A stretch of 5,634 bases of DNA, taken from positions 1 to 5,634 of the forward strand of contig JAGOGU010000100.1 in NCBI GenBank assembly GCA_017996515.1, written 5' to 3'. Of the stretch, positions 1 through 5,634 are shown piece by piece. How positions within the stretch are numbered: the first letter of the stretch is position 1; each line of letters opens with the position of its first letter. The position numbers were made by a program, and so were the translations under genes. Under the pieces are notes generated by a model. The model saw nothing but the letters and a program-made list of their open reading frames with translations. It searched no databases and had not been told where the DNA came from. The stretch is from Allobrachymonas sp. (lineage in GTDB: Bacteria; Pseudomonadota; Gammaproteobacteria; Burkholderiales; Burkholderiaceae_C).

Positions 1-102
1 GGTATTGGCTTCCTGCAAGGCTTGCCAGGCCACGGGGCAAACGCCTGCATAGTTGTCGCTGGCAAATTGTTGATCACCGCTGGACAAGGGTTGTGTGGAC
101 AT
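1..102 (-). CDS. ltaE: Low-specificity L-threonine aldolase, N-terminal fragment
   Basis: Only the first 34 codons are inside the window; the gene runs off the low-coordinate edge in frame. The reading starts at an ATG at 102-100 and contains FASDNYAGVCPVAW at residues 13-26. This closely matches the N-terminal signature of the Pseudomonas-type low-specificity L-threonine aldolases (FASDNY(S/A)G.CPEAW, from memory). These are cytoplasmic, PLP-dependent fold-type I enzymes of about 340-350 residues that cleave L-threonine or L-allo-threonine to glycine and acetaldehyde. The PLP lysine and the rest of the active site lie outside the window, so function rests on the N-terminal signature alone. 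A weak purine-rich stretch (AGAAAG) lies 8 nt upstream of the ATG. The gene sits 218 bp downstream of der on the same strand, a gap long enough for its own promoter. In related bacteria hfq often occupies this position. Confidence 0.8.
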   Translation of the reverse strand, partial: MSTQPLSSGDQQFASDNYAGVCPVAWQALQEANT

Positions 103-320
103 GATGGAGCTTTCTGGATGGAAGATTCCTGGTGGAAAAATTGGCTTTTTAAGGGCTAAAGTGGTGCAGGAGGCGGCTTTAAATCTGGACAAAAACAGAA
201 TCAAAACGGAAGAAGTGCGTTTGCACGGGCAGAGCAGGGCGGTCAGTTTGCCATGCCCAGCAAACATGCAAGGCAGCGCCAGTGCCGCTTATGGATGGGG
301 CTGTTTGTGCCCCTGTCGCA
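103..320. other. 218-bp gap between der and ltaE, no gene seen
   Basis: No convincing coding sequence is present on either strand, and nothing resembles Hfq or a decayed hfq. Reading on the minus strand, the der-proximal part holds several short inverted repeats: 297-313 (GGGGC/GCCCC, 7-nt loop), 270-290 (AAGGCA against TGCC-TT, imperfect), 246-265 (perfect GTTTGC/GCAAAC, 8-nt loop) and 215-226 (GTGC/GCAC, 4-nt loop). None is followed by a clean T-run on the minus strand. The last is followed by TTCTTCCGTTTT, so a weak transcription end after der is possible but not shown. The ltaE-proximal part is richer in A and T and is where an ltaE promoter would be expected. The best candidate is TTGATT, then 17 nt, then TAAAGC, which is too poor to annotate. 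Confidence 0.5.
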
Positions 321-1655
321 TCAAGCGTAGGGATTGTGCGAGGTTTTCATCTCCACGCGCAGGGGCGTGCCTGTCAGATTGAAATGCTGGCGAATGCGGC
401 CTTCGAGGTAGCGTTTGTAGCTATCGGTCACGCCTTCGAGCGAGTTGCCATGCACCACGACCACCGGCGGATTCATGCCGCCTTGGTGGGCATAGCGCAG
501 TTTGGGGCGATACATGCCGCTGCGCTTGGGCGCTTGCGCCTGTACCGCTTCGTGAATCAGGCGCGTCAGCGCAGGAGTCGGCATTTTGCAGTTGGCCGCC
601 TTGTACGCTTGGATGATCGAATCCCACAAAGGCGCAAGCCCCTGTCGCTTTTTGGCCGAGATGTGGTGTTGCTTGGCAAACTTCAAAAAACCCAGGCGCG
701 ATTCGGCCGAACGCAGCAGCATTTCACGCTGGTAGCTGTCTATTGCATCCCACTTATTGATGGCAACTACCACGGCGCGACCCGTTTCGAGAATGAAGCC
801 TGCAATGTGCGCATCCTGATCGGTTACGCCTTGGGTCGCGTCGATCAGCAGCAATACCACATGGGCAGATTCAATGGCTTGCAAAGTTTTGACGACACTG
901 AATTTTTCGATGGCTTCAAAAACCTTGCCCTTGCGGCGCAGGCCGGCGGTATCGATCAGCTCGAACTGCTGCCCCTTGCGCACAAAGGGCACGCTGATGG
1001 CATCACGTGTGGTGCCGGGCAGATCGAACGCAACCAAGCGCTCTTCCCCCAGCCAGGTGTTGATGAGGGTGGATTTACCCGCATTGGGGCGGCCCACCAC
1101 AGCCAAGCGAATGGTGTTGGCCGCTTCTGCGTCGTCTGCGGCTTCTTCTGGTTCCTGCATATGGATGGAATCCAGCGCCAGCTCCAGCAGATCGTGAATG
1201 CCTTGGCCATGGGCGGCCGAGATACCGAGCACCTCGCCCAAACCCAGCTCGTAAAACTCGACCAGCTTTTGGCCATCGGTCATGCCTTCGGCTTTGTTGG
1301 CTACCAGAATGCAGGGTTTGCCCAAGCGGCGCAGGTAGTTGGCAATGTCGTGGTCTTGCGCCGACAGGCCACTGCGGGCATCGACGACAAAAACCACCAC
1401 ATCGGCTTCGGCCACGGCTTGGCGGGTTTGGTGCGCCATTTCGCGATAGATGCTGCCTTCGCCTGCATCGGGCTCAAACCCACCCGTGTCGATGACGATG
1501 AATTCGCGGCGACCCGCGCGCCCTGAACCGTAGTGGCGGTCGCGGGTCAGTCCCGCATAATCAGCCACGATGGCATCGCGTGTTTTGGTGAGGCGGTTGA
1601 ACAGGGTCGATTTGCCTACATTGGGGCGCCCAACCAGGGCGATGACCGGTTTCAT
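321..1655 (-). CDS. der: Ribosome assembly GTPase Der (EngA)
   Basis: Der is an essential GTPase with two G domains in tandem that binds the 50S subunit and is needed for its late maturation. The 444-residue length is normal for the family. G domain 1 shows GRPNVGKS (9-16), the switch threonine in AGLTRD (34-39), DTGG (56-59), NKAE (120-123) in the place of NKxD, and SAAH (146-149). An acidic linker (about 167-180) leads to G domain 2 with GRPNAGKS (188-195), PGTTRD (213-218), DTAG (235-238), NKWD (300-303) and SAK (333-335). The C-terminal KH-like domain covers roughly 350-444. The start [12 protein letters not shown] is canonical, so the ATG at 1655 is secure even though no Shine-Dalgarno sequence is visible. 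The gene lies 47 bp downstream of bamB, as in the usual bamB-der pair, and is probably the last gene of the conserved block here. Confidence 0.98.
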   Translation of the reverse strand: MKPVIALVGRPNVGKSTLFNRLTKTRDAIVADYAGLTRDRHYGSGRAGRREFIVIDTGGFEPDAGEGSIYREMAHQTRQAVAEADVVVFVVDARSGLSAQDHDIANYLRRLGKPCILVANKAEGMTDGQKLVEFYELGLGEVLGISAAHGQGIHDLLELALDSIHMQEPEEAADDAEAANTIRLAVVGRPNAGKSTLINTWLGEERLVAFDLPGTTRDAISVPFVRKGQQFELIDTAGLRRKGKVFEAIEKFSVVKTLQAIESAHVVLLLIDATQGVTDQDAHIAGFILETGRAVVVAINKWDAIDSYQREMLLRSAESRLGFLKFAKQHHISAKKRQGLAPLWDSIIQAYKAANCKMPTPALTRLIHEAVQAQAPKRSGMYRPKLRYAHQGGMNPPVVVVHGNSLEGVTDSYKRYLEGRIRQHFNLTGTPLRVEMKTSHNPYA

Positions 1656-1677
1656 CTGAATGATTCGTTGCTGTTAT

Positions 1678-1700
1678 GCGAGCCGTAAAAAAATGCTCGC
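1678..1700 (-). terminator. Perfect 6-bp dyad between bamB and der (weak or attenuating hairpin)
   Basis: GCGAGC at 1695-1700 (read on the minus strand) can pair with GCTCGC at 1678-1683 across an 11-nt loop that itself contains seven T residues. It begins 2 bp after the bamB stop codon and ends 22 bp before the der start, so it fills half of the 47-bp gap. The T-run lies inside the loop and not after the stem, so this is not a standard intrinsic terminator. It may instead protect the bamB mRNA end or influence der translation. The sequence shows the dyad directly; any role is inference. Confidence 0.35.
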
Positions 1701-1702
1701 GT

Positions 1703-2845
1703 TTATTGAAGATGCAAACCTGCCACGGTGCCTTTGCTGCTGATCACAATCACGGTGTTGCCAGCCAATACGGGGGCGGTTTCAATGGCGCTGTCATCAA
1801 TGCGTACGCGGTTGCGCAACTCGCCATTGCTGGCAGACAGTATGTGCACATACCCTTGTGTATCGCCTACGATGACGTTGTCACCCACGATCAACGGACT
1901 AGAAAGCCGACGATATTTCAGGGTTTCGTTTTTCCAGACTGGCTGCCCGTTCTGGCGCGACCATGCTGTCAGTACATCCTGGTTGTCCGCGCCAACCACC
2001 ACTTGCGCGTTGCCTGCAACGCCAGACGAGCCAACGTGGGGCTGTACCCATGTCAGTTTGCCCCCGGGCAGATCCATGCATCCTACAGTGGCCTGATAGG
2101 CGCGTGCGCACAGACTGTTGCCCACACGCGAGGCAGGCATCAGTACATCCACCACCTGAGAAAGATCGGTCACACCGCGTGGGCTGGCCAATGGAATATC
2201 GCCCAGCGCTTCGCCTGTATCCGGATTGAAGCCCACCACATTGCCCGCCACACCCACAAACAGGGCACCGTAGGCAGGCATCAGCAGCGAAGGCTGGCTC
2301 AAAGCCAGGCGACCGGAGGGCAGATTGCTTTTCTGGTTCCAGAGCAAAAAGCCGTTGTTGCCGTCATAGGCGCTGACCGTATGGTCGGAACCCACCACGA
2401 ACACGCGGCCACCCGCGACCAGCGGCGGTGTGGATGATTGGTGCTGCAGTGGCACACGCCACAAGACGTTGCCATCGCGAATGGCCAGCAACTCGGTCTT
2501 GGCGGTGATGACGGCCGCCGTAGTGCCATCAAACCCAACGCCGGCGGACAGGGGTTGCCCCACGTTGACAGACCAGGCGCGCGCGCCATTGGAGGCCGAC
2601 AGGGCTTCGACCTGCCCACGCACCGTGGCAAACACGACCTGATCGGCCTGCACGGCCATCTGCATGGGCAAGGTAGCGCCAGCGCCAATAGAGCCGCGCC
2701 ATGCGATCTGGGCGGATCCTTCTGCCGGATTGGCTTGCAATGGCGTAGGCGCCGGTGGTTTGTAGCCCCAGGAGCAAGCGGCCAGAGCCAGTGTACTGGC
2801 CAGCATGGCTGCGGCGGTCAGACGGGTAGGAAGGCGTTGCGACAT
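1703..2845 (-). CDS. bamB: Outer membrane protein assembly factor BamB (lipoprotein)
   Basis: BamB is the beta-propeller lipoprotein of the BAM complex, which folds and inserts beta-barrel proteins in the outer membrane. It faces the periplasm and binds BamA. The 380-residue protein begins with a basic, hydrophobic signal peptide ending in the lipobox LAAC. The lipidated cysteine would be Cys24, and Ser at +2 is compatible with outer-membrane sorting. The rest is a series of PQQ/WD-like blades with repeated patterns such as V.ALSASNGARAW, VSAYDGNNGFLLW, VVGFNPDTGEAL, LTAWSRQNGQPVW and VHILSASNGEL. Length and blade content fit the family (E. coli BamB is about 390 residues). Two cysteines at 246 and 256 lie in adjacent strands (LCARAYQ..VGCMDL) and could form a periplasmic disulfide; this is inference. 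The start is supported by the signal peptide and by GGAAA 10 nt upstream. It follows the YfgM-like gene by 73 bp and precedes der. Confidence 0.96.
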   Translation of the reverse strand: MSQRLPTRLTAAAMLASTLALAACSWGYKPPAPTPLQANPAEGSAQIAWRGSIGAGATLPMQMAVQADQVVFATVRGQVEALSASNGARAWSVNVGQPLSAGVGFDGTTAAVITAKTELLAIRDGNVLWRVPLQHQSSTPPLVAGGRVFVVGSDHTVSAYDGNNGFLLWNQKSNLPSGRLALSQPSLLMPAYGALFVGVAGNVVGFNPDTGEALGDIPLASPRGVTDLSQVVDVLMPASRVGNSLCARAYQATVGCMDLPGGKLTWVQPHVGSSGVAGNAQVVVGADNQDVLTAWSRQNGQPVWKNETLKYRRLSSPLIVGDNVIVGDTQGYVHILSASNGELRNRVRIDDSAIETAPVLAGNTVIVISSKGTVAGLHLQ

Positions 2846-2855
2846 GATGGCGTTG

Positions 2856-2860
2856 TTTCC
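2856..2860 (-). promoter_or_regulatory. Probable ribosome binding site of bamB
   Basis: GGAAA on the minus strand stands 10 nt before the bamB ATG. It is the clearest Shine-Dalgarno-like element in the window, since the other complete genes have only weak purine stretches or none. It supports the bamB start that also gives an intact lipoprotein signal peptide. Confidence 0.4.
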
Positions 2861-2918
2861 AAGTTGGTTTCAGAAAAGAAAAAGAACAAACCGATCAACA
2901 GGCGTTATCAACCGGCAT

Positions 2919-3731
2919 TTACTGGGCGCTGGCGACAGCTTTGGGCGCAGAGGCTGTCGATGCAGCGCTGGCAGCCGTGTGAGCGGTATCAACCGCTGCG
3001 GCGCTTGTAGGCGCAGTGGTTTGTGCGTTGTTTGCCTGGGCGACGGGCGCTGCAGCAGTTGTAGCAGCAGCCGCCAAGTTGGCAACATCAACGCCAAAGC
3101 CCGCGAGTTTGGATGCCACCATCTGGCGATAGGGTTGTGTGGCATCCATGGTGTTGAAGGCCTTGGTGTAAGCATCAATGGCTTCGCTGCGTTTGTTTTG
3201 CAGGGCATAGGCATCGCCCATGCGATCGGCTGCCAGTGCGGCGTAGGCCGGATCCATTGGGCTGGAAAGCTGTTTGATGGCCTCGTCGTATTGTTGCTGC
3301 TCAATCAGCAGGTTGGCCAGCTGCAGCTTGGCCGCACTTTGCAGGCCCGTGTCGGTTGTTCTGGCGGCTGCGGCTAGCAAGGCCGCCTTGCTTTTGTCCA
3401 CCTGGCCTTTTTCGTAAAAGACGCGGGCGGCCAGCAATTCGGCCTGTTGGGTTTGTCGGGTGCCGGCATAGCTGTCTTGCATGGCTTTCAGGCTGAGGCC
3501 GAGTTTGTCAGTATCGGCCGTGCTGGCATCTTGCAAAACCTGTTCGTACAAGGTCATGGCCTTGAGGGATTGCTGACCCTGGTACCAGCCATAGCCATAC
3601 CAGCCGGCCACAGCCAGCAGTGCAACGGTGGCAGAACCTGCCAGCACGCTGCCCCAGGTTTTCCAGAAATGGCCAACGGCTGCCAGTTTTTCCTGTTCTT
3701 GAAGATTGAGTTTATTGGTATTGATGACCAT
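2919..3731 (-). CDS. yfgM: YfgM-like inner-membrane tetratricopeptide protein
   Basis: This is the YfgM-family (TPR_21) protein usually found between hisS and bamB. In E. coli, YfgM is a single-span inner-membrane protein that works with PpiD at the Sec translocon and in periplasmic chaperone traffic; that role is carried over here by family. From the chosen ATG the protein has 270 residues: a short cytosolic part with NLQEQEKLAAVGHFWKTWG (9-27), one membrane helix at about 27-50, then a helical TPR-type region to about 218 (for example AAKLQLANLLIEQQQYDEAI and ADRMGDAYALQNKRSEAIDAY). The last 52 residues (219-270) are almost only Ala, Thr, Ser, Gln and Pro and look disordered, which makes the protein longer than E. 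coli YfgM (206 residues). The frame is open upstream to a TTG at 3770, but the ATG at 3731 places the NLQEQEKL motif near the N-terminus as in relatives. No clear Shine-Dalgarno is seen. It lies 72 bp after hisS. Confidence 0.88.
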   Translation of the reverse strand: MVINTNKLNLQEQEKLAAVGHFWKTWGSVLAGSATVALLAVAGWYGYGWYQGQQSLKAMTLYEQVLQDASTADTDKLGLSLKAMQDSYAGTRQTQQAELLAARVFYEKGQVDKSKAALLAAAARTTDTGLQSAAKLQLANLLIEQQQYDEAIKQLSSPMDPAYAALAADRMGDAYALQNKRSEAIDAYTKAFNTMDATQPYRQMVASKLAGFGVDVANLAAAATTAAAPVAQANNAQTTAPTSAAAVDTAHTAASAASTASAPKAVASAQ

Positions 3732-3762
3732 GAAAATAAATCGGTATGGTGATGAATCAAAT

Positions 3763-3781
3763 GCCTGCAAACAGGGCAGGC
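3763..3781 (-). terminator. Perfect 6-bp hairpin between hisS and the YfgM-like gene
   Basis: On the minus strand GCCTGC (3781-3776) pairs perfectly with GCAGGC (3768-3763) around a 7-nt loop CCTGTTT. It lies 22 bp after the hisS stop codon. Only a short, interrupted T-rich stretch (ATTTGATT) follows, so termination would be inefficient at best; partial attenuation or mRNA protection is more plausible. It covers the TTG that would be the alternative upstream start of the next gene. A second, AT-only dyad AAAAA-CCCGA-TTTTT lies just upstream, overlapping the hisS stop region. The role is inferred. Confidence 0.35.
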
Positions 3782-3803
3782 CATGTTGGTAAAAATCGGG
3801 TTT

Positions 3804-5114
3804 TTATGCTTTGCCGGGTTCCGATTGTAGGCTTTCTGCCCATTGGGCCATTTCCGCAAGGGGATAGAGACTTTGTTGGCCGCTGCCGTCGCGCAGTTGT
3901 TTGACCATGACGCTGTTTTGCGCCAATTCGTCTGTGCCAAAAATCAGGGCATGGCGTGCGCCGCTGGCATCGGCTTTTTTGAATTGGGACTTCATGCTGC
4001 CGGGTTCTGCCGTGGCGCTGGCATGCATCTGCACTCGCAGCCCTGCGGCACGCAGCTGTTGCAGGGTTCGCAATACCTGCGGCATGGCGGCCGCATCGGG
4101 CACGATGGCGTAGGCATCGGGCGCTTCTGCCGTGGGCAAAAGCTGTTGCTCTTTGAGCAACTCCAGAATGCGCTCCATGCCGCAGGCCCAACCGACGCAA
4201 GGCGTTTGCTTGCCGCCAATCTGGTCAATCAGATAGTCGTAGCGCCCGCCTGCGCAGATGGTGCCTTGCGCACCCAAGCTGTCGGTGATGAACTCGAAAA
4301 CCGTGAGGTTGTAATAGTCCAGCCCGCGCACCAGGCGGGGGTTGACGCTGTAGCTGACGCCATTGGCTTGCAGAATGTTTTGCAGTGCTTCGAAATTGGC
4401 GCGTGATGCATCTCCCAGATAATCAATCAGGCGCGGCGCAGCTTCCACCAGGGCCTGCATGGCGGGGTTTTTGGTATCCAGAATGCGCAGGGGGTTGCTG
4501 TGCAAGCGGCGCTTGGCGTCTTCGTCCAGCTGGTCGGCGTGCTGCTCCAAATAAGCGATCAATGCTTCGCGGTGTTGCTTGCGCTCTTCGGGTTGGCCCA
4601 GGCAATTGAGTTCCAGCCGCACATCTTTGATGCCCAGTTCCTGCCACAAAGCGTGCGCCAGCAAAATCAGTTCGGCATCCACATGTGCACCGGCAAAGCC
4701 CAAGGCCTCGGCACCCATTTGATGAAACTGGCGGTAGCGGCCGCGCTGGGGTCGTTCGCGTCGAAACATGGGGCCCATGTAGTACACGCGCTTGCCGCCT
4801 TCGTACAGCAGGTTGTGTTCCATGGCGGCGCGTACGACGCCTGCGGTGTTTTCGGGGCGCAGGGTCAGGTGGTCGGAATCGCCGTATTTGTCGTTGCGAT
4901 CCTGAAAAGAATACATTTCCTTTTCCACCACATCGGTCACTTCGCCCAGGCTGCGTACAAACAGGCCGGTGTGTTCGACGATGGGGGTGCGCACATTGCG
5001 ATAGGCAAAGCGCGCCATGATGGTGCGCACTTTGGCCTCCAGCCATTCCCAGTTGGCAGAGTCCGGCGGCAGGATGTCATTCATGCCTTTGACGGCAACG
5101 ATTTTTTCGGCCAT
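3804..5114 (-). CDS. hisS: Histidyl-tRNA synthetase
   Basis: HisS is the cytoplasmic class II synthetase that charges tRNA-His using ATP and histidine. The 436-residue length is normal. The N-terminal motif [11 protein letters not shown] (9-19) and TLRPENT (84-90) are present, followed by motif 2, [19 protein letters not shown] (114-132). The histidine-specific segment LVRGLDYY (261-268) and [14 protein letters not shown] (288-301) come next, and motif 3 is GWACGMER (308-315) with the ATP-binding arginine. The anticodon-binding domain covers about 330-436 and includes the typical [18 protein letters not shown] stretch. Motif 2, RGLDYY and motif 3 all carry the residues expected for activity, and nothing is truncated. 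The ATG at 5114 gives the usual family N-terminus; only a weak AAGAA stretch lies before it. It follows ispG by 90 bp and precedes the YfgM-like gene, the order also found in E. coli (ispG-hisS-yfgM-bamB-der). Confidence 0.98.
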   Translation of the reverse strand: MAEKIVAVKGMNDILPPDSANWEWLEAKVRTIMARFAYRNVRTPIVEHTGLFVRSLGEVTDVVEKEMYSFQDRNDKYGDSDHLTLRPENTAGVVRAAMEHNLLYEGGKRVYYMGPMFRRERPQRGRYRQFHQMGAEALGFAGAHVDAELILLAHALWQELGIKDVRLELNCLGQPEERKQHREALIAYLEQHADQLDEDAKRRLHSNPLRILDTKNPAMQALVEAAPRLIDYLGDASRANFEALQNILQANGVSYSVNPRLVRGLDYYNLTVFEFITDSLGAQGTICAGGRYDYLIDQIGGKQTPCVGWACGMERILELLKEQQLLPTAEAPDAYAIVPDAAAMPQVLRTLQQLRAAGLRVQMHASATAEPGSMKSQFKKADASGARHALIFGTDELAQNSVMVKQLRDGSGQQSLYPLAEMAQWAESLQSEPGKA

Positions 5115-5147
5115 GTTTGTTCTTGCTTTCTTTTGCTTTGGATCAAT

Positions 5148-5165
5148 AAAAACGGCTTCGAGCCA
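5148..5165 (-). terminator. Small hairpin plus T-run between ispG and hisS
   Basis: On the minus strand GGCT (5164-5161), loop CGA, AGCC (5157-5154) forms a 4-bp stem that one U-G wobble extends to 5 bp. It is followed directly by five T residues (5152-5148) and then ATT. This has the form of a weak intrinsic terminator or attenuator 33 bp before the hisS start. The stem is short, so complete termination is unlikely and ispG and hisS may still be co-transcribed. Function is inference. Confidence 0.35.
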
Positions 5166-5167
5166 GA

Positions 5168-5182
5168 GTGCAACCGCTGCAC
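5168..5182. repeat. Perfect inverted repeat in the ispG-hisS gap
   Basis: GTGCA and TGCAC form a perfect 5-bp inverted repeat around a 5-nt loop. It sits directly upstream, in the transcription sense, of the hairpin with the T-run, so the two stems would stack one after the other in the transcript leader of hisS. It could be an mRNA stem or a protein-binding dyad; the sequence alone does not decide. Confidence 0.4.
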
Positions 5183-5193
5183 CAACAGAGGGT

Positions 5194-5205
5194 ACGTTGC
5201 AACGT
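5194..5205. repeat. 12-bp perfect palindrome at the ispG stop codon
   Basis: ACGTTGCAACGT is a perfect palindrome with no spacer. It begins within the ispG stop codon (its last base is 5205) and extends into the gap before hisS. Without a loop it is a poor RNA hairpin but a good shape for a dimeric DNA-binding protein. It may equally be chance. Confidence 0.35.
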
Positions 5206-5634
5206 TAATGCGCAGCGGGCGAGAAGCGCTTGTGGATATAGTCGGTCACCAGCGCCTGAAAGTCGTGCGCGATCGTCTCGCCCCGTAGCGTCAGCGCTTT
5301 TTCACCGTCGATAAACACGGGTGCGGCGGGCGCTTCGCCCGTACCGGGCAGGCTGATGCCGATATCGGCGTGTTTGCTTTCGCCCGGGCCGTTGACGATG
5401 CAACCCATGACGGCAATTTTCAGCCCTTCAACACCCGGATATTGTTTGCGCCAACTGGGCATTTGCGTGCGCAGAAAATCGTCGATCTGTTTGGCCAATT
5501 CCTGAAACGTGCTGCTGGTGGTGCGGCCACAACCCGGGCAGGCGGTGACACTGGGTACAAAAGTGCGCAGGCCGAGCGACTGCAGGATCTCGGAGGCGAT
5601 CACCACCTCCTGCGTGCGGGCCTCGCCCGGCTGC
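5205..5634 (-). CDS. ispG: 4-hydroxy-3-methylbut-2-enyl diphosphate synthase IspG (GcpE), C-terminal part
   Basis: IspG is the [4Fe-4S] enzyme of the MEP isoprenoid pathway that converts MEcPP to HMBPP in the cytoplasm. The window holds the last 142 codons plus the stop; the frame stays open to the window edge, so the 5' part is missing and a GTG at 5606 is internal, not a start. The visible part begins [18 protein letters not shown] and then shows [17 protein letters not shown], with two cluster cysteines, and [12 protein letters not shown], with the third cysteine and the conserved Glu ligand. This is the iron-sulfur domain that closes the active site over the N-terminal TIM barrel. A variable tail ([20 protein letters not shown]) follows. 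All cluster ligands are intact. It is the first gene seen of the block leading into hisS. Confidence 0.97.
   Translation of the reverse strand, partial: QPGEARTQEVVIASEILQSLGLRTFVPSVTACPGCGRTTSSTFQELAKQIDDFLRTQMPSWRKQYPGVEGLKIAVMGCIVNGPGESKHADIGISLPGTGEAPAAPVFIDGEKALTLRGETIAHDFQALVTDYIHKRFSPAAH

Noticed and set aside
95..382. A 95-codon plus-strand open frame across the ltaE-der gap
   Set aside because: It starts with GTG inside the antisense of ltaE, ends inside the antisense of der, and its product resembles nothing I know. A purine stretch (AAGGG) about 10 nt before an internal ATG at 101 is not enough to support it.
282..1526. A 414-codon plus-strand open frame opposite der
   Set aside because: It is in exact codon register with der, so each of its codons is the reverse complement of a der codon. 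Stops would need TTA, CTA or TCA codons in der, which GC-rich genomes rarely use. The translation has no recognisable domain, while der has every family motif.
2893..2914. Repeated ATCAAC words in the yfgM-bamB gap
   Set aside because: Two copies of a six-base word separated by eight bases are expected by chance and form no stable stem.
1676..3377. Long plus-strand open frames opposite bamB and the YfgM-like gene (1676-2437, 2438-3010, 2805-3377)
   Set aside because: Each longest frame is in codon register with the real gene it overlaps, giving the same rare-stop explanation. The products are low in recognisable structure.
5145..5173. A possible hisS promoter on the minus strand (TTGCAC, 17-nt spacer, TTTATT)
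   Set aside because: The -35 matches the consensus at only 3 of 6 positions and the -10 at 4 of 6, and the spacer coincides with the hairpin. The match is too weak to annotate.
3843..5288. Plus-strand open frames opposite hisS (3843-4406 and 4500-5288)
   Set aside because: Both are codon-register shadows of hisS; the second only runs on by chance through the gap into the ispG end. HisS is complete with all class II motifs.
1..5634. Search for a mobile element, CRISPR array, defence system, tRNA or rRNA gene, or a new gene system
   Set aside because: Every stretch over 300 bases is covered by a recognised housekeeping gene. No transposase, integrase, terminal repeats, spaced repeat array or RNA gene fold was seen.

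Overview
The window is a stretch of housekeeping genes from a betaproteobacterium, most likely of the order Burkholderiales. Two things point there: the gene order, and the look of the proteins. Der, for example, has a start and switch regions that resemble Comamonadaceae orthologues from memory; no database comparison was possible. The DNA is moderately GC-rich, by eye in the mid-to-high 50s percent. All supported genes lie on the minus strand, so transcription runs from high to low coordinates.

In transcription order the layout is: the C-terminal part of ispG (5205-5634, cut by the window edge); a 90-bp gap with three small dyads; hisS (3804-5114); a 72-bp gap with a perfect 6-bp hairpin; a YfgM-like membrane-anchored TPR protein (2919-3731); a 73-bp gap; bamB (1703-2845); a 47-bp gap almost filled by another perfect 6-bp dyad; der (321-1655); a 218-bp gap without a gene; and the first 34 codons of a low-specificity L-threonine aldolase (1-102, cut by the window edge).

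The block ispG-hisS-yfgM-bamB-der is a conserved proteobacterial cluster. IspG makes the isoprenoid precursor HMBPP, and HisS charges tRNA-His. The YfgM-like protein sits in the inner membrane, where E. coli YfgM works next to the Sec translocon and periplasmic chaperones. BamB is the outer-membrane lipoprotein of the BAM complex that folds beta-barrel proteins. Der is a double GTPase for 50S ribosome maturation. The set therefore joins translation and ribosome assembly with envelope protein export.

I found no mobile element, CRISPR array, RNA gene, phage gene or novel system. The points worth a second look are modest. hfq, which commonly follows der in Burkholderiales, is absent here and a threonine aldolase gene takes its place. 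Most gene junctions carry short hairpins. The YfgM-like protein has an Ala/Thr/Ser-rich tail, and its start codon needs to be moved downstream from the longest open frame. All long plus-strand open frames are explained as codon-register shadows of the real genes.
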